The notes: generated by a model from the sequence alone, not told the origin. A stretch of DNA of 64,000 nucleotides from Colwellia ponticola (GCF_005885605.1 NZ_SZVP01000002.1:349256-413255); one strand, 5' to 3'. Counted from the first letter of the stretch, positions 25,255-35,650 are shown. Translations and numbers: made by a program.

Positions 25255-26115
25255 ATGATTTATCTACTCATTCCCACACTGATTTGGGCTTTTTCTTTTG
25301 GTTTGATTGGTAATATACTTAAAGGTATTGATCCACTGCAGGTAGCAGATATTCGACTATTATTTGCAGCCATTGTTTTTCTTCCTTTCATTAAGCTAGC
25401 AAATACCAATGGTAAGGAAAGATGGCAACTCATACTGCTTGGTGCGGTTCAGTTTGGGATAATGTATACCTGTTATCTTTCCGCTTTTAATTTTTTACCC
25501 TCTCATCTAGTTGCGCTATTTAGCGTACTAACGCCGCTTTATATCGTTATTATTAACGATCTTAGGCAACGTTGCTTCACCCCTTGGTATCTATTGGCCA
25601 CTGTGTTTTCTGTTTGTGGTGCGGCCATTATAAAAATGGGCAAGATAGACTCCAATGAAATTTGGTTAGGGTTTGCTCTGATGCAAATAGCTAATGTCGC
25701 TTTTGCTTTTGGACAAGTCTATTATCGAGATTGGAAGCTAGCGAGACCACATATTAGCGATAGTTCCGTATTTGGTTTTTTATATTTGGGTGCACTCATC
25801 TTTACCACTTTAGCGACACTATTCATTACTAACGAGCCACCCATGGTAATTAATGCCACAGTAACACAGTGGTTGGTGTTAATTTATATGGGCGTTATTG
25901 CCTCAGGGGTTAGTTTCTTCCTTTGGAATAAAGGCGGAACTCAAACCAGCGTAGGGGTATTAGCAACGTTTAACAATGCGGTTGTACCACTGGGGATGTT
26001 TACCTCTTTATTTATTTTTAGTGAAGCAAAAGGCGGAACGGCGGAAGAGCTTAGTAGACTTGCTATTGGCTCATTGCTTATTGTCATTGCGTTGTTGATA
26101 GCCAAACGTAAATAA
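25255..26115 (+). CDS. EamA/DMT-family transporter
   Basis: The 286-aa protein has ten predicted membrane helices in two EamA repeats (about 1-130 and 138-285). Characteristic segments are IWAFSFGLIGNILKGIDPLQ at the start and YMGVIASGVSFFLWNKGGTQ in the second repeat. DMT exporters of this type move amino acids, nucleosides or other small metabolites across the inner membrane. It is monocistronic, and it is the last clearly chromosomal gene before the tRNA fragments and accessory region. Confidence 0.87.
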   Translation: MIYLLIPTLIWAFSFGLIGNILKGIDPLQVADIRLLFAAIVFLPFIKLANTNGKERWQLILLGAVQFGIMYTCYLSAFNFLPSHLVALFSVLTPLYIVIINDLRQRCFTPWYLLATVFSVCGAAIIKMGKIDSNEIWLGFALMQIANVAFAFGQVYYRDWKLARPHISDSSVFGFLYLGALIFTTLATLFITNEPPMVINATVTQWLVLIYMGVIASGVSFFLWNKGGTQTSVGVLATFNNAVVPLGMFTSLFIFSEAKGGTAEELSRLAIGSLLIVIALLIAKRK

Positions 26116-26207
26116 TGGTTCAATAGGTACAATTAAAGTGATCACTTAGTGAGAATGTAAAGCCTTAAAGACAAGATGATAAAAAGCAGGACTAAATTTG
26201 CAAAATA

Positions 26208-26267
26208 AATTGCTTGCGAGAGCCATATTTGAAAAAGACAATGACGACTTTCGGCTATTTATAAGAG
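26208..26267 (-). pseudogene. Decayed tRNA-fMet 3' fragment (copy 1)
   Basis: The + strand reads TTGCTTGCGAGAGCCATATT then TGACGACTTTCGG, a diverged version of the copy at 26405-26450 with a small insertion. It is a remnant only. Confidence 0.5.
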
Positions 26268-26327
26268 ACAGCACGACGAGCTAAGCTTTGATAGTATTGG
26301 ATAGTATTGGGGGTTAACTATGTAGAT

Positions 26328-26371
26328 TGGTTGCGGGAGCCACTTTTCTGAAGAGAGTGAACTGACGACCT
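26328..26371 (-). pseudogene. Decayed tRNA-fMet 3' fragment (copy 2)
   Basis: TGGTTGCGGGAGCCA and GAACTGACGACC are both kept, but the bases between them are changed and expanded. It covers the acceptor and T-arm portions only. Confidence 0.6.
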
Positions 26372-26404
26372 AATTTTATACTTATATATTTGTAATAAAC
26401 AAGT

Positions 26405-26450
26405 TGGTTGCGGGAGCCAGATTTGAACTGACGACCTTCGGGTTATGAGG
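26405..26450 (-). pseudogene. Intact 3' portion of a tRNA-fMet gene (candidate attachment site)
   Basis: Read on the minus strand, this is the anticodon loop (CTCATAACCCGAAG) through T-arm (GTTCAAATC) to the acceptor ending CCCGCAACCA of an initiator methionine tRNA. It includes CCA, and no 5' half is present. Tyrosine recombinases commonly use tRNA 3' ends as attachment sites and leave exactly this kind of partial copy. It lies at the start of the accessory region with recombinase genes. Confidence 0.82.
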
Positions 26451-27051
26451 CTTATTTTTCAACAAGTTCTTAACTTACTCTAATGTACCTTAAAATAAGT
26501 ATTTATGTCAACCATTTGTTTAATAAGCTTTTTGTATAGTAATTTAGTGACAAATATAACTTTACTGTACCGAAGTTAAATAAAATAATTGTCACAAAAT
26601 CTAACTATTACTTTATTCAATTTTCAACCTATAAACGACCTTAACCCGATTCGGAGCGCACTTTACCAGTTTTTTTTAGTTAATAATAGTAAAAGATAGA
26701 CTATTATATTTTCATCTAAAATAAGTAGTGCGGAAAAAGATAATTATTTATTGTCAATTTTCAAATTTTTTTCATGTTTACATCAATTACTCCAATAATT
26801 TCTCTCTATTACCTTAGCTAATATGCCTCAGGCGTTTCTAATATAAAGTTGTGATAAAGCAGTAAGATTTACTCTCTTAGCTGAGAATTTATTTGTAATT
26901 ATTTTTAGGGTTTATAAGGGATCCTTATTTTACGAGGCCTTCAAGGTAGGGGGTTTTTCTGCAGGATAAATTTAAAGGGGTATATTAATGATGACAGCAA
27001 AATAATGCTCTCATATACCTATTTAAAATAAAACATATTAAGGACATATTT

Positions 27052-27612
27052 ATGACTATCCCATTATTTTTAGAAAATACAGAGTTTGAAGATAAACTCG
27101 CAATAAATAATTTTTTTAGTGATTTAACCTTCAAAGTTTATAAAGAATCATTCAAGCACTCTAATTACCAAAAGAGTCAAAATGCCCGTACTATTGCCAG
27201 CAAATATAAAAATAATATCGCCCATTCTATTGGTTTAGTACTGAGCGACAATAAACACCCTCAATGTTTTGATGAAGATGCTTGGTTGACGATACTCGAT
27301 GAAGAGCGAAATGGCCCAATGATGATGAGTGAAACGTTCAGTAACTGTCTGTATAGCTTAATAGAAAAGTATACTTACAAACTAACGATTGAAATTAAAA
27401 CACTGCTTTGGCTTTTTGCCGATGACTCTATTGATGAAATTTACGATGTACCTGATGAGTTAGGCCAAGACATCGATGATCTAAATGTTTTGGCGTTCGC
27501 TAAAGCGCATGGCATGTGTTACTGGAGTATCGGCAATAGTATTTATAATGAGATTTATTTAATTGCCGAAGAAGAAAATAGAGTGAATGACGAATATACT
27601 TATGATGAATAG
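27052..27612 (+). CDS. Hypothetical protein, 186 aa
   Basis: AAGGA lies 7 nt before the ATG. The 186-aa product is acidic and helical (LAINNFFSDLTFKVYKESFK at the start; aspartate-rich DDSIDEIYDVPDELGQDIDD near 140). There is no signal peptide or membrane segment, and I recognise no family. It is followed by another unknown gene on the same strand; the low GC and unknown character fit accessory DNA. Confidence 0.65.
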   Translation: MTIPLFLENTEFEDKLAINNFFSDLTFKVYKESFKHSNYQKSQNARTIASKYKNNIAHSIGLVLSDNKHPQCFDEDAWLTILDEERNGPMMMSETFSNCLYSLIEKYTYKLTIEIKTLLWLFADDSIDEIYDVPDELGQDIDDLNVLAFAKAHGMCYWSIGNSIYNEIYLIAEEENRVNDEYTYDE

Positions 27613-27796
27613 CACGTGATAACAAATGCGTATAATTTACGATTCAATCACTAAATATTGATATAAAATAAGGGCAGTTAACATGAAAGAGAGAATGTAT
27701 TTCTGAATTCATATGGCTTAAATCGATATGTATTTTTATTCGTTTAATTGTAATGAACCATTAATGTTTGAGCATAACCCTAATAAGGAAAAGGCC

Positions 27797-28750
27797 ATGT
27801 TACCCCCAATAAAATTGTCTGAAAAACACCTGCAAAGTATCAATGAAAAACTAACGAAACCTGTAAAAATAAATGGCTTGCTTAACGAGTCAGATGAGAA
27901 TACACGGCTTTATTATTTATTTGAAGATCGCCAGGATTTAGATAACGCTATTTCGCTGGTGTTGTTTAATAAGCCCTATGATGCTGACGATGAGCTTAGT
28001 AATGAGCACGTTAATGCATTAAATACGTATAAATTATTTTTCCAAGGCATTGGCGATAATCATTTTTTCTTTAACGAAAGTACGCTTATTGAAGATATTA
28101 GGAAAAGTAAAACACTGAATGATTACTGCCAACGTGATCATGCTTATCAAGAAAAATGTTTTGCTCAACATAGTGATAATTATAACAAACGACCTTACGC
28201 CTTTAGTTGTGATTATTGGATCCGTTATATAAACAAAAATCATGAACTGGTTTACGGCACACTGCGCTCAGCCGATATAGATTTGTACTGGCTGCTGGAA
28301 GACCACGCCCGAGCATTGGTTGAGCAAGTTATTCCTCACAGTATTGATATGACTGAGCTTGATACGGTTACCGATGTGGAGGGATTGGAAAATACAAAAG
28401 GTGAAGAAGCGACAGAAATGAATATAACGGTAAATGCCCATGGAAAAGAACAACAATTAGCTGAATTAGAAAGTTTTTGCCGAGAGAGTATAAAGCAGCT
28501 AACCGAACAATATCATCAGCAACTAATAACTGAGCCTGCATCAATCAGTATACGCTTAGAAAATGATAACCGTGATGAGCGATATTTCATTCTTGTTGTT
28601 AATAACGAGCATGCTGCCATTCAAATTGAGTTAAGAAAATTTGAAAGCAGTTTCACAAAATTTGATGCACCGCAAGTGAATATCCATAAACAATACATGC
28701 ATTCGTTTAGCGCGATGTTTAAAGAAAAACTAAAATCGTTAAACATATAA
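27797..28750 (+). CDS. Hypothetical protein, about 317 aa
   Basis: The start is taken at ATG 27797, which has AAGGAA 7 nt upstream. An in-frame ATG 69 bp earlier lacks a ribosome binding site. The protein is acidic and mostly helical, with a WIRYINKNHELVYGTLRSAD stretch, a DLYWLLEDHARALVEQVIPH helix and a C-terminal domain of mixed strands (SIRLENDNRDERYFILVVNN, AAIQIELRKF). No known domain is recognised. It lies in the accessory segment next to the preceding unknown gene, and the two may form an operon. Confidence 0.6.
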   Translation: MLPPIKLSEKHLQSINEKLTKPVKINGLLNESDENTRLYYLFEDRQDLDNAISLVLFNKPYDADDELSNEHVNALNTYKLFFQGIGDNHFFFNESTLIEDIRKSKTLNDYCQRDHAYQEKCFAQHSDNYNKRPYAFSCDYWIRYINKNHELVYGTLRSADIDLYWLLEDHARALVEQVIPHSIDMTELDTVTDVEGLENTKGEEATEMNITVNAHGKEQQLAELESFCRESIKQLTEQYHQQLITEPASISIRLENDNRDERYFILVVNNEHAAIQIELRKFESSFTKFDAPQVNIHKQYMHSFSAMFKEKLKSLNI

Positions 28751-28851
28751 ATGGGGGAAGCCTGATATGAATAAACACATTTTAGCCTTTCGTGCTTTTG
28801 ATTTTCGGGACCGATGCGTAATACTATGATGCCGATCGGTGAATACCATTC

Positions 28852-28917
28852 AAGCCGATCTAGGATCGCATCAGCATGGGTCGATTCTCCGATCATTTCA
28901 TACCGATTTCCTATGCC
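28852..28917 (-). pseudogene. Fragment of an IS21-family IstB ATPase
   Basis: The minus strand encodes GIGNRYEMIGESTHADAILD plus RL. The IGE-T-ADAILDRL block is the conserved C-terminal segment of IstB transposition helper ATPases. Flanking residues no longer match the family, and no IstA gene or insertion-sequence end is recognisable nearby. It is a scar of a lost IS21-type element. Confidence 0.55.
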
Positions 28918-29500
28918 GTTTGAAACATTCCTACAGGCATCAGAAGCTTTACAAAGCACACGTGCGTATATGCTTAGAGGCACAAATAAGTTAGGTGACG
29001 TCTGTTTTGTAGGATTTAACCAATTACATCATATTATCTTGACCGTCCGTTGAACGCTCTAAGTAAACATAAACTTGCCTAACTCTGGAGACTAATTTAG
29101 GTCAACAGCGTGGTAATAATTAACGTTCCAAAATGACTTGCTAACGACCGCAATGAGCTTAAACCAGGTATTCAGGAATTAGTAAATACAGATTAAATAT
29201 TTCCCCTCATGATTATTATTTAACAAGTTCTATGAGCTTTTAAGGCTCAGGCCGGACATATATTGACTGTGTCTACCTATCCCATTTAGTCTATTCCTCA
29301 CTCTAAGTAAATATTATAAGTTTATTTGCTTAAGCTGAACTTAAAAATTACAACAAATATTGAATCACGATGAAACTCTGTTTACATAATTACGCATCAT
29401 TAAATATATTATTTGTAAGCGTAACTAAAAAGCTATTGATACCCCATAACATTTTCTTTGATATAACGTAATACACCTCAAATTAAAAATTACAATAAAA

Positions 29501-29670
29501 CATGCCCACTTCACTATGCACTTTACTCAGGTGGTGTCGCATAGAGACAGCAAGGCGGTTACAAACCTTAGTTGTTAACGCATGGCATACTAAAAATCAG
29601 CTGGATTACCAATTTAAGTGCCATGGTAACTCATATTTATATTACTTTCTGAGTAAAGTGCATAGGCATG
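29501..29670. repeat. 170-bp element with interrupted 22-bp inverted-repeat ends (MITE-like)
   Basis: TATGCACTTTACTCAG (29515-29530) is perfectly inverted as CTGAGTAAAGTGCATA (29649-29664). The pairing continues outward with CATGCC (29501-29506) and GGCATG (29665-29670) after an 8-nt insertion on the left. An inner pair of GCATGGCA / TGCCATGG elements adds secondary structure. It has no coding capacity. It may be a miniature transposable element or a structured recombination site. Confidence 0.5.
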
Positions 29671-30145
29671 AAAGAAAAAGATATTAACACCAACGTCTTC
29701 CAAAAAGTCACACATATAGTAAAAAAACCGCCTTCTAAATCCACTTATGCTAAAGCCAAATCAATAAACTAATTGAGCATATAATCACTTTTAACTTTAA
29801 TTATTAACAGAGTGCTTTATCGTGTGTTTTTACACCGATTTGTATTGTGATAATAATTTACTAAATTTACATACTTTTATTTTTAAAGCACACATATAGA
29901 ACTTAAAGGGTTGAATATTCGAAAAGGGGCTTGCTTGGGGGGATTCTGGACTAACCATAGAAGAATCAGCATTTGAACTCTGATCAGGGATGATAAAATA
30001 CTAATTTAGAGAGAGGAATAAAATTATTTAATTTTATTCCATCATTTTACCGCCTTTTTATAAAAAACGTTACATATGTCCTATAACGAATATTTTTACG
30101 TAGAAATCTTAGCGTATTAAACACTATTGAAAACCGAGATAAAAA

Positions 30146-33100
30146 ATGAAAATGTTGGAACCTATTTGGACAACAAAAAAACTTTTAGCAAACGCTATTA
30201 TTAAAAAATTTATGACTAGCTTAGATCAAGAAAGTGAGTCAGAAGCATTTATTAATATCATCAAGGCTGTAGGTTTCCCTATCGAGCTTACTTATATTTG
30301 CAGCGTATTATTAAAATTGCACGATGTTATAAAAACAGTAGAAGAAATTGATTGGCCTGCTAATATTAAAAAATCGAATGTCGCTTTATTATCGGCTCTC
30401 ACGAAAATAGAAAAATCAGATCACTTCAAAGACACATTAGTAAAAGAAAGGCACACAGCCTTGAATCCATTATATGGTCGCCTCGAAGAGTACCCTGTTG
30501 CGGCATTGTTTTGTCAAAATTTTGGGAGCGATATTCAATCTAATCAAATACTGCTAATTTACTTACTCCATTTTATTTTACTCCAGATTTCACAGCACAA
30601 TAATTGGGATGCAATTAAAAAAACAGCATTACTCACTCATGCAGCAAACTTACTTCGTAAAATAGTCACTTGTAATGCTCGACTTGAAATAAACTTAAGC
30701 ATTGAAAACGTCACTTATAAGAGACTAACTAATTTATTGTTGCTATTGAGTAATGAACGACATATTGATTTTCAAGAGCAGTTTTTAAGGGCATGGTCAG
30801 AATTTTATGAAAATCAACCTTTTGTCAGAAAAGCAAAAAATACACGTATAGCTGCCCCTACAAAAGTACAAAGTCAAACAGCAATACCTGTGAAACACGA
30901 CATCAATCCCACCGATCAAAAAAATGGACATGTGAAAACAAACATAACCACCACCCGGAATGGTACAAAGCTAAAAGAAAAGCGACTTTTTGTGGTTACT
31001 GAGGATACAGTTAGTGGTGATGAAACTGAAATTATTGATCTGGTTGAAGTGCATTCACCAAGTAATATTGAGTTAGATCATAGAACAAAGCAAGCTGCAG
31101 GAATATACGGTAGCCGGTTAAATTTAATCGAAAAAATGCATCTTTGTTGGCGAACAATTGCTTTAACAGAATATGAAATATCGGCGCTCGTTTTATATTT
31201 GCATTTAACATTAAAAAATGAAGAACCAGTAGCTATTTTTGCATCGCTAATACTCTTAACATCTAAACCTTTTACCGACATATTAGCTATTGATATCTAT
31301 TCCAAAACGCCAGATTTAGCAAAAACACATCATGACTTTATCGACCTCACATTGGGGACTTGGAATCGTAAAAGCATTGAAATGCCAAACGCTTTTGTAC
31401 CAGCACCAGAACAAAAGCATTTATTAGCAGCGCATAGTGAATGGTTAAGCTTGCCACTGCCCATAGAGTTGATTAATGCCATAAAAGAACAAAGGTCAAA
31501 GATAGTAATAAAGTCAGTAATGACAGTGGAGGATATGTGTTTACATAAAAGTGAAGCTATTAGTAGTGTATTAGCACGTTTCTTAAAACCATTTTGGAAA
31601 AACAGTGAATTGGTAAACCGAAGAATTACCGCTGCCTCTATAAGAGCAACACTCTTTGATAAAATAACCCATAAGTTTGACGGGGGATATGCCGCGCTAA
31701 TGCTGGCAAACACAGAATTTGATACCACAACCAGTTTATACTATTTGTCCGCACAGGCTGATAAATTAAAAAATGACTATGCCTTCGCCGTTTCATCGTT
31801 CGGTTTTACAATAAACAACGGCAATGATTTTATCGATGTAACCCCTTTAACAGAAAATAATAATAATGTAGTTGTAGGCAGTCGGTTAACTATTGACAAA
31901 GACAAAATAGCTAAGGTAATAACAGCTAAAAGGGCCAAGCTATTAACTTTTGTAGCACAAAACAACTTGCCTGTTGAGCAGCTTGTCGAGGATCATAATG
32001 AGTGGGTTAATTATACGCTATTAACCTTAGTTGCAGGAACAGGACATCGTAGTCGAACAGAATTTGGCTTCACTTCTTCAACGTTTGATGATGTCAATGG
32101 GTTTGTCTTGCTCAGTGATAAAATTAACTTTGTGGATAGTGCAGTTAGGTTAATCCCGCAATGTATGACGATTAAGCATCAGTTACAGGCATACAAAAAT
32201 CATTGTGCAGAGCTAGCTAGAGCAATAAAACCTTATAGCATCGAAGTAGCAACCAAATTAGCCAAAGTTGCAACACTAAACCTGAATGATGAGCCGGTAT
32301 TTTTTCATATCAGTAATCACGTCAGTAAAGGTTCAGATCTAAATCAGCTGAAAACATTCCCTGTTGGCTACAAGGATATTGAATATTACCTAGCGCCCGA
32401 ATTAAATCTACCGTTAAACTTTTTACGACACTATTTTTGTTCTGCCATGCGAGAATTTGGTGAGTATGACGCTGCAAAATTTTTGATGGGACATGTTGAT
32501 AATGGGGAACATATTTTATCAGATCATTCATTGATAGCCTTGAATGATAGGGGGGCGACAGGGGATAAAATTGATCTAGTATTAAAAGAAATCGGAATTG
32601 AAGCGATTGAGTTTTCTATAATCAAAGGACCTGCATTTAGGTTACCTGATCAAATAATTGAACAATCCTATAGCCCTTCATATTTAAAACGTTCAGAGTC
32701 GACAGAGCGCTCCCAGCAACTTCGTTGGGTTCGAAAACTGGTTAGTCCTTATATAAAATCCTTACATGATGTAAAAACACACGAAAAAATGGTTGATACG
32801 TTATTGCAAGCAGCGGTATCTGATCATGAATCAGGCATAACACTCAAACGACGGGTATTCTTACTCAACCGCTTTATCGATAAAGTGGCAAACAGTAGCC
32901 GATGGTTCAGCACACAAAGTGAAATAGAGCTACTCAACGTTGATGCAAATTTACTTTTAAATATGCGTCAAGGCATTCAAATTAAAAATGAAATTAATAA
33001 ATGGTTACTAGCACCTAAAAAAACGTCCAGTCAAAAAATAACGGCGATAGATCAGTTGGGCCACATATGGTGCAGCTTAGTGATTAATAGCACCATGAAT

Positions 33101-35650
33101 ATCCCAACAACGATTGACAGTTTGAAAGTTATTACATCACCGCCATTTTATGAAAACGGTATGGCGTTTTTTGAAATTATAGACAGCAAAACCAATAAAG
33201 TTAAAGTTATTCATATTGATTCTATTTCGCTGCTGTTAATACAAAAATATAATGTTGAAGATGTCGAGATAAAAAGTGCCAAGGGCGTTAAAAATAGTAT
33301 TTATAAGTTCGTATTAAACAAAGTCAGTAAACAAAACATCCTTGATGTTCACGCAGTAAAGGCGCTAAGAAATATTGATACGACAGGTGAATATTTACGC
33401 CAAGCAAGAAGTGATTCCACCAGCGCATTAACTCACGCATATCAAAATGGGCGTATTCAAACCACCAATTTATCCAAGGAAAAGCTATGCAGATGGTTGT
33501 CGCCTATACCATTGGTATTTAAGCCGACCATACTTGAACAGCCAGATATTAGCCTTCACGGTACCGCTCAGTTAAGTTTTGAGCAAAGCACTAATATTAA
33601 CGAAAACTACCAAGCATCGCGGTTATTATTACGGATGTTACAAACGAATTTAAATAAATTAAAACAACAAGGTGCAGGCTGTTCTAATACAACGAAAATT
33701 GTGATTGAAACTTGGGCTAAATTTATCGATATGTCCGGAGAAACTCAAGTCGATAAATTAATTGATGGTTCTACTCAGTTAGATCAAATCATGATATTAA
33801 TTTTACAATGGTTGATAGATGTTTCTAAAAGGCCAGGGAGGGGAGGGCGTAAAAGAACAGCAGCAAGCACGCTAAAAACCTACATGTCGAATGTAGCCAA
33901 ACCATTAGTAGAGCAGGCTGTCGGCTGTTCATTTTTAAATTTATCGTCAGAAGAGTTAGGCGAAATTTACAGTGATGCGTTAGATGCGAGAAATATAGAA
34001 GACCGTGCCCACAGAGCTGAAAGTATGCGTAATTTTCACAATTTTGTTATGCGTAGCTATTATTGTGCACCTGTTGATTGGTTCGATGTTGAACCAAGTG
34101 TTGGCAATAAAAACCGTGAAGCAGATGCTAATATTATTTCAATGCGCGAATATAATAGCGCCCTAAAGTTATTGATAAATGATGGGCATGTCACTACCTA
34201 TGAGCAAAAAATTAACCAGCTCATTTTAATATTATGCTATCGCGCAGGACTTCGCTCTGGTGAGGCAACACATCTAAAAATTAAGGATATTGATACAATA
34301 AACTGGGTCATTCATGTGCGAACCAGTTATTTTTACAGAACAAAAACAGTTCGCTCTAATCGTAGAGTTCCGGTGGGATATTTTTTATCGGACGAAGAAA
34401 AAGCACTCATCTGTGAACAAATAAACCTTATAAAATCATTTCATCCTGACTGTGAAAATCCTTGGTTTTTCTGTGATAAAACGTCTGCTAAATGCCTTGT
34501 GCCTATTAATAATCATATCAGTCGAGTGATAGAAGCATTGCGCATTGCAACTGGTGATAACAGCGTTAAGCTGCATCACGGAAGGCATAGTTTTGCCAAT
34601 TATCTGTTGTTGTTAATGTCTCAAATAGTTTACACACAAGTGATGTACAAAGAACTACAAGCGTGGTGTAGAACTGAGGATATTGTAGAACTATCGCAGC
34701 AAGTCATAACTCAACTTCTAGGAACACAAAATGCGAAAGAACGATTTCTGAATGCTATTTCATTATTGCTCGGCCACGTGAGTCCTAAAACTACTCTCTC
34801 CAGTTACATTCATATACTGGGATTAATTAGTGCCGCTGAAAATGAAAGCTTACTCATTAATACGGTTGATAAGTCAGCTATTACGCCAATCGTTAACATA
34901 GAGAGAACACATTTTTATAAAATATTGGCTCGTGGTAATAGCGACCGTTTTGGTTTCTTACCACTGTGTTCGTACATTGGTAAAACGTGGCAAGGTTATC
35001 AACAATTAGCATGTATGCGTAAAGATATGGGGATTATCTTAACGCCTATTTCAACTAATGATACACGTGCTATTTACAACCAACTCAATAACATCGAACG
35101 TATTATTCGATTGGCTGAAAACGGACAGATCAGCACTGAAATCGCTTATCAGCTGCAACTAGACTTTAACTTTGTATTATCAGTGATTAAAGCCACTCGA
35201 AAAATAAAACTTGAAACAGGATACACAGGTACAAGCATCAGCTCAGATATATCAAATGTAGTTTTCCCATCTTGTAAGAAAAAGCAATTTACCTCAACAA
35301 AATATATCAAGCACGCAGATTTTCAAAAACTACTTGAAAAACTAGCAAAATTAGATGCACACCAGCGCATGGAAATTAGTGACATTTTTAATAAAAGTTA
35401 CAACTCTCGTTATGGAATTGTAATTGATTGCAGCATGAGGGATAAATTCAAAAAACTACTATTACTGATTCATTGTAGTGTTATTGACACTGAAAAATCG
35501 ATAACAGTTCGAGATCAATACAGTAAAAGACGAGGGAATATACTGACATTAATGCAAAAGAACGACAAAAATAAAATCAACAATGATCACAAAATACTTC
35601 ACGCTATTTTTCTTTTAAATGTCTTGAATGTAGCACAACAACAATATTAA
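30146..35650 (+). CDS. Giant 1834-aa protein with two tandem tyrosine-recombinase folds
   Basis: The C-terminal part (about 1340-1560) has a complete tyrosine recombinase site: R1370 in CYRAGLRSGEATHLK, H1477-H-G-R1480 in LHHGRHSFAN, H1544 in LLGHVSPKTT and the nucleophile Y1554 in SSYIHI. A second, earlier recombinase-like unit (about 610-800) has R635 in GTGHRSRTEFGF, R761-H762 in LNFLRHYFCSAM and H783 in LMGHVDNGEH. No tyrosine lies at the expected place (ISDHS), and the first His of HxxR is Asn, so this unit is probably inactive. Typical integrases have 300-450 aa, so this one is four times longer. A small gene starts 12 bp downstream and is probably co-transcribed. It likely moves or resolves a mobile element. 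The N-terminal ~600 residues and the linker are unrecognised. Confidence 0.75.
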   Translation: MKMLEPIWTTKKLLANAIIKKFMTSLDQESESEAFINIIKAVGFPIELTYICSVLLKLHDVIKTVEEIDWPANIKKSNVALLSALTKIEKSDHFKDTLVKERHTALNPLYGRLEEYPVAALFCQNFGSDIQSNQILLIYLLHFILLQISQHNNWDAIKKTALLTHAANLLRKIVTCNARLEINLSIENVTYKRLTNLLLLLSNERHIDFQEQFLRAWSEFYENQPFVRKAKNTRIAAPTKVQSQTAIPVKHDINPTDQKNGHVKTNITTTRNGTKLKEKRLFVVTEDTVSGDETEIIDLVEVHSPSNIELDHRTKQAAGIYGSRLNLIEKMHLCWRTIALTEYEISALVLYLHLTLKNEEPVAIFASLILLTSKPFTDILAIDIYSKTPDLAKTHHDFIDLTLGTWNRKSIEMPNAFVPAPEQKHLLAAHSEWLSLPLPIELINAIKEQRSKIVIKSVMTVEDMCLHKSEAISSVLARFLKPFWKNSELVNRRITAASIRATLFDKITHKFDGGYAALMLANTEFDTTTSLYYLSAQADKLKNDYAFAVSSFGFTINNGNDFIDVTPLTENNNNVVVGSRLTIDKDKIAKVITAKRAKLLTFVAQNNLPVEQLVEDHNEWVNYTLLTLVAGTGHRSRTEFGFTSSTFDDVNGFVLLSDKINFVDSAVRLIPQCMTIKHQLQAYKNHCAELARAIKPYSIEVATKLAKVATLNLNDEPVFFHISNHVSKGSDLNQLKTFPVGYKDIEYYLAPELNLPLNFLRHYFCSAMREFGEYDAAKFLMGHVDNGEHILSDHSLIALNDRGATGDKIDLVLKEIGIEAIEFSIIKGPAFRLPDQIIEQSYSPSYLKRSESTERSQQLRWVRKLVSPYIKSLHDVKTHEKMVDTLLQAAVSDHESGITLKRRVFLLNRFIDKVANSSRWFSTQSEIELLNVDANLLLNMRQGIQIKNEINKWLLAPKKTSSQKITAIDQLGHIWCSLVINSTMNIPTTIDSLKVITSPPFYENGMAFFEIIDSKTNKVKVIHIDSISLLLIQKYNVEDVEIKSAKGVKNSIYKFVLNKVSKQNILDVHAVKALRNIDTTGEYLRQARSDSTSALTHAYQNGRIQTTNLSKEKLCRWLSPIPLVFKPTILEQPDISLHGTAQLSFEQSTNINENYQASRLLLRMLQTNLNKLKQQGAGCSNTTKIVIETWAKFIDMSGETQVDKLIDGSTQLDQIMILILQWLIDVSKRPGRGGRKRTAASTLKTYMSNVAKPLVEQAVGCSFLNLSSEELGEIYSDALDARNIEDRAHRAESMRNFHNFVMRSYYCAPVDWFDVEPSVGNKNREADANIISMREYNSALKLLINDGHVTTYEQKINQLILILCYRAGLRSGEATHLKIKDIDTINWVIHVRTSYFYRTKTVRSNRRVPVGYFLSDEEKALICEQINLIKSFHPDCENPWFFCDKTSAKCLVPINNHISRVIEALRIATGDNSVKLHHGRHSFANYLLLLMSQIVYTQVMYKELQAWCRTEDIVELSQQVITQLLGTQNAKERFLNAISLLLGHVSPKTTLSSYIHILGLISAAENESLLINTVDKSAITPIVNIERTHFYKILARGNSDRFGFLPLCSYIGKTWQGYQQLACMRKDMGIILTPISTNDTRAIYNQLNNIERIIRLAENGQISTEIAYQLQLDFNFVLSVIKATRKIKLETGYTGTSISSDISNVVFPSCKKKQFTSTKYIKHADFQKLLEKLAKLDAHQRMEISDIFNKSYNSRYGIVIDCSMRDKFKKLLLLIHCSVIDTEKSITVRDQYSKRRGNILTLMQKNDKNKINNDHKILHAIFLLNVLNVAQQQY

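Larger units (their letters stand above)
26116..27051. other. Gene-free junction between chromosome and accessory region
   Basis: These 936 bp contain three fragments of a tRNA-fMet 3' end (listed separately). A nested inverted repeat lies at about 26547-26595 (GTGACAA...TTGTCAC outside, TAACTT...AAGTTA inside). The rest is AT-rich and noncoding. It looks like the scarred insertion point of mobile DNA. Confidence 0.6.
28751..30145. other. Decayed mobile DNA without intact genes
   Basis: The 1.4-kb stretch contains an IstB fragment (28852-28917, minus strand) and a 170-bp element with inverted-repeat ends (29501-29670). Apart from these it is AT-rich sequence with only short frames. A 79-codon frame at 28814-29053 is the antisense of the IstB remnant and not a gene. 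Confidence 0.6.

Noticed and set aside
28621..28983. 120-codon minus-strand gene
   Set aside because: Only 22 residues match IstB; the rest is antisense to the preceding unknown gene, so it is a remnant, not a functional gene.
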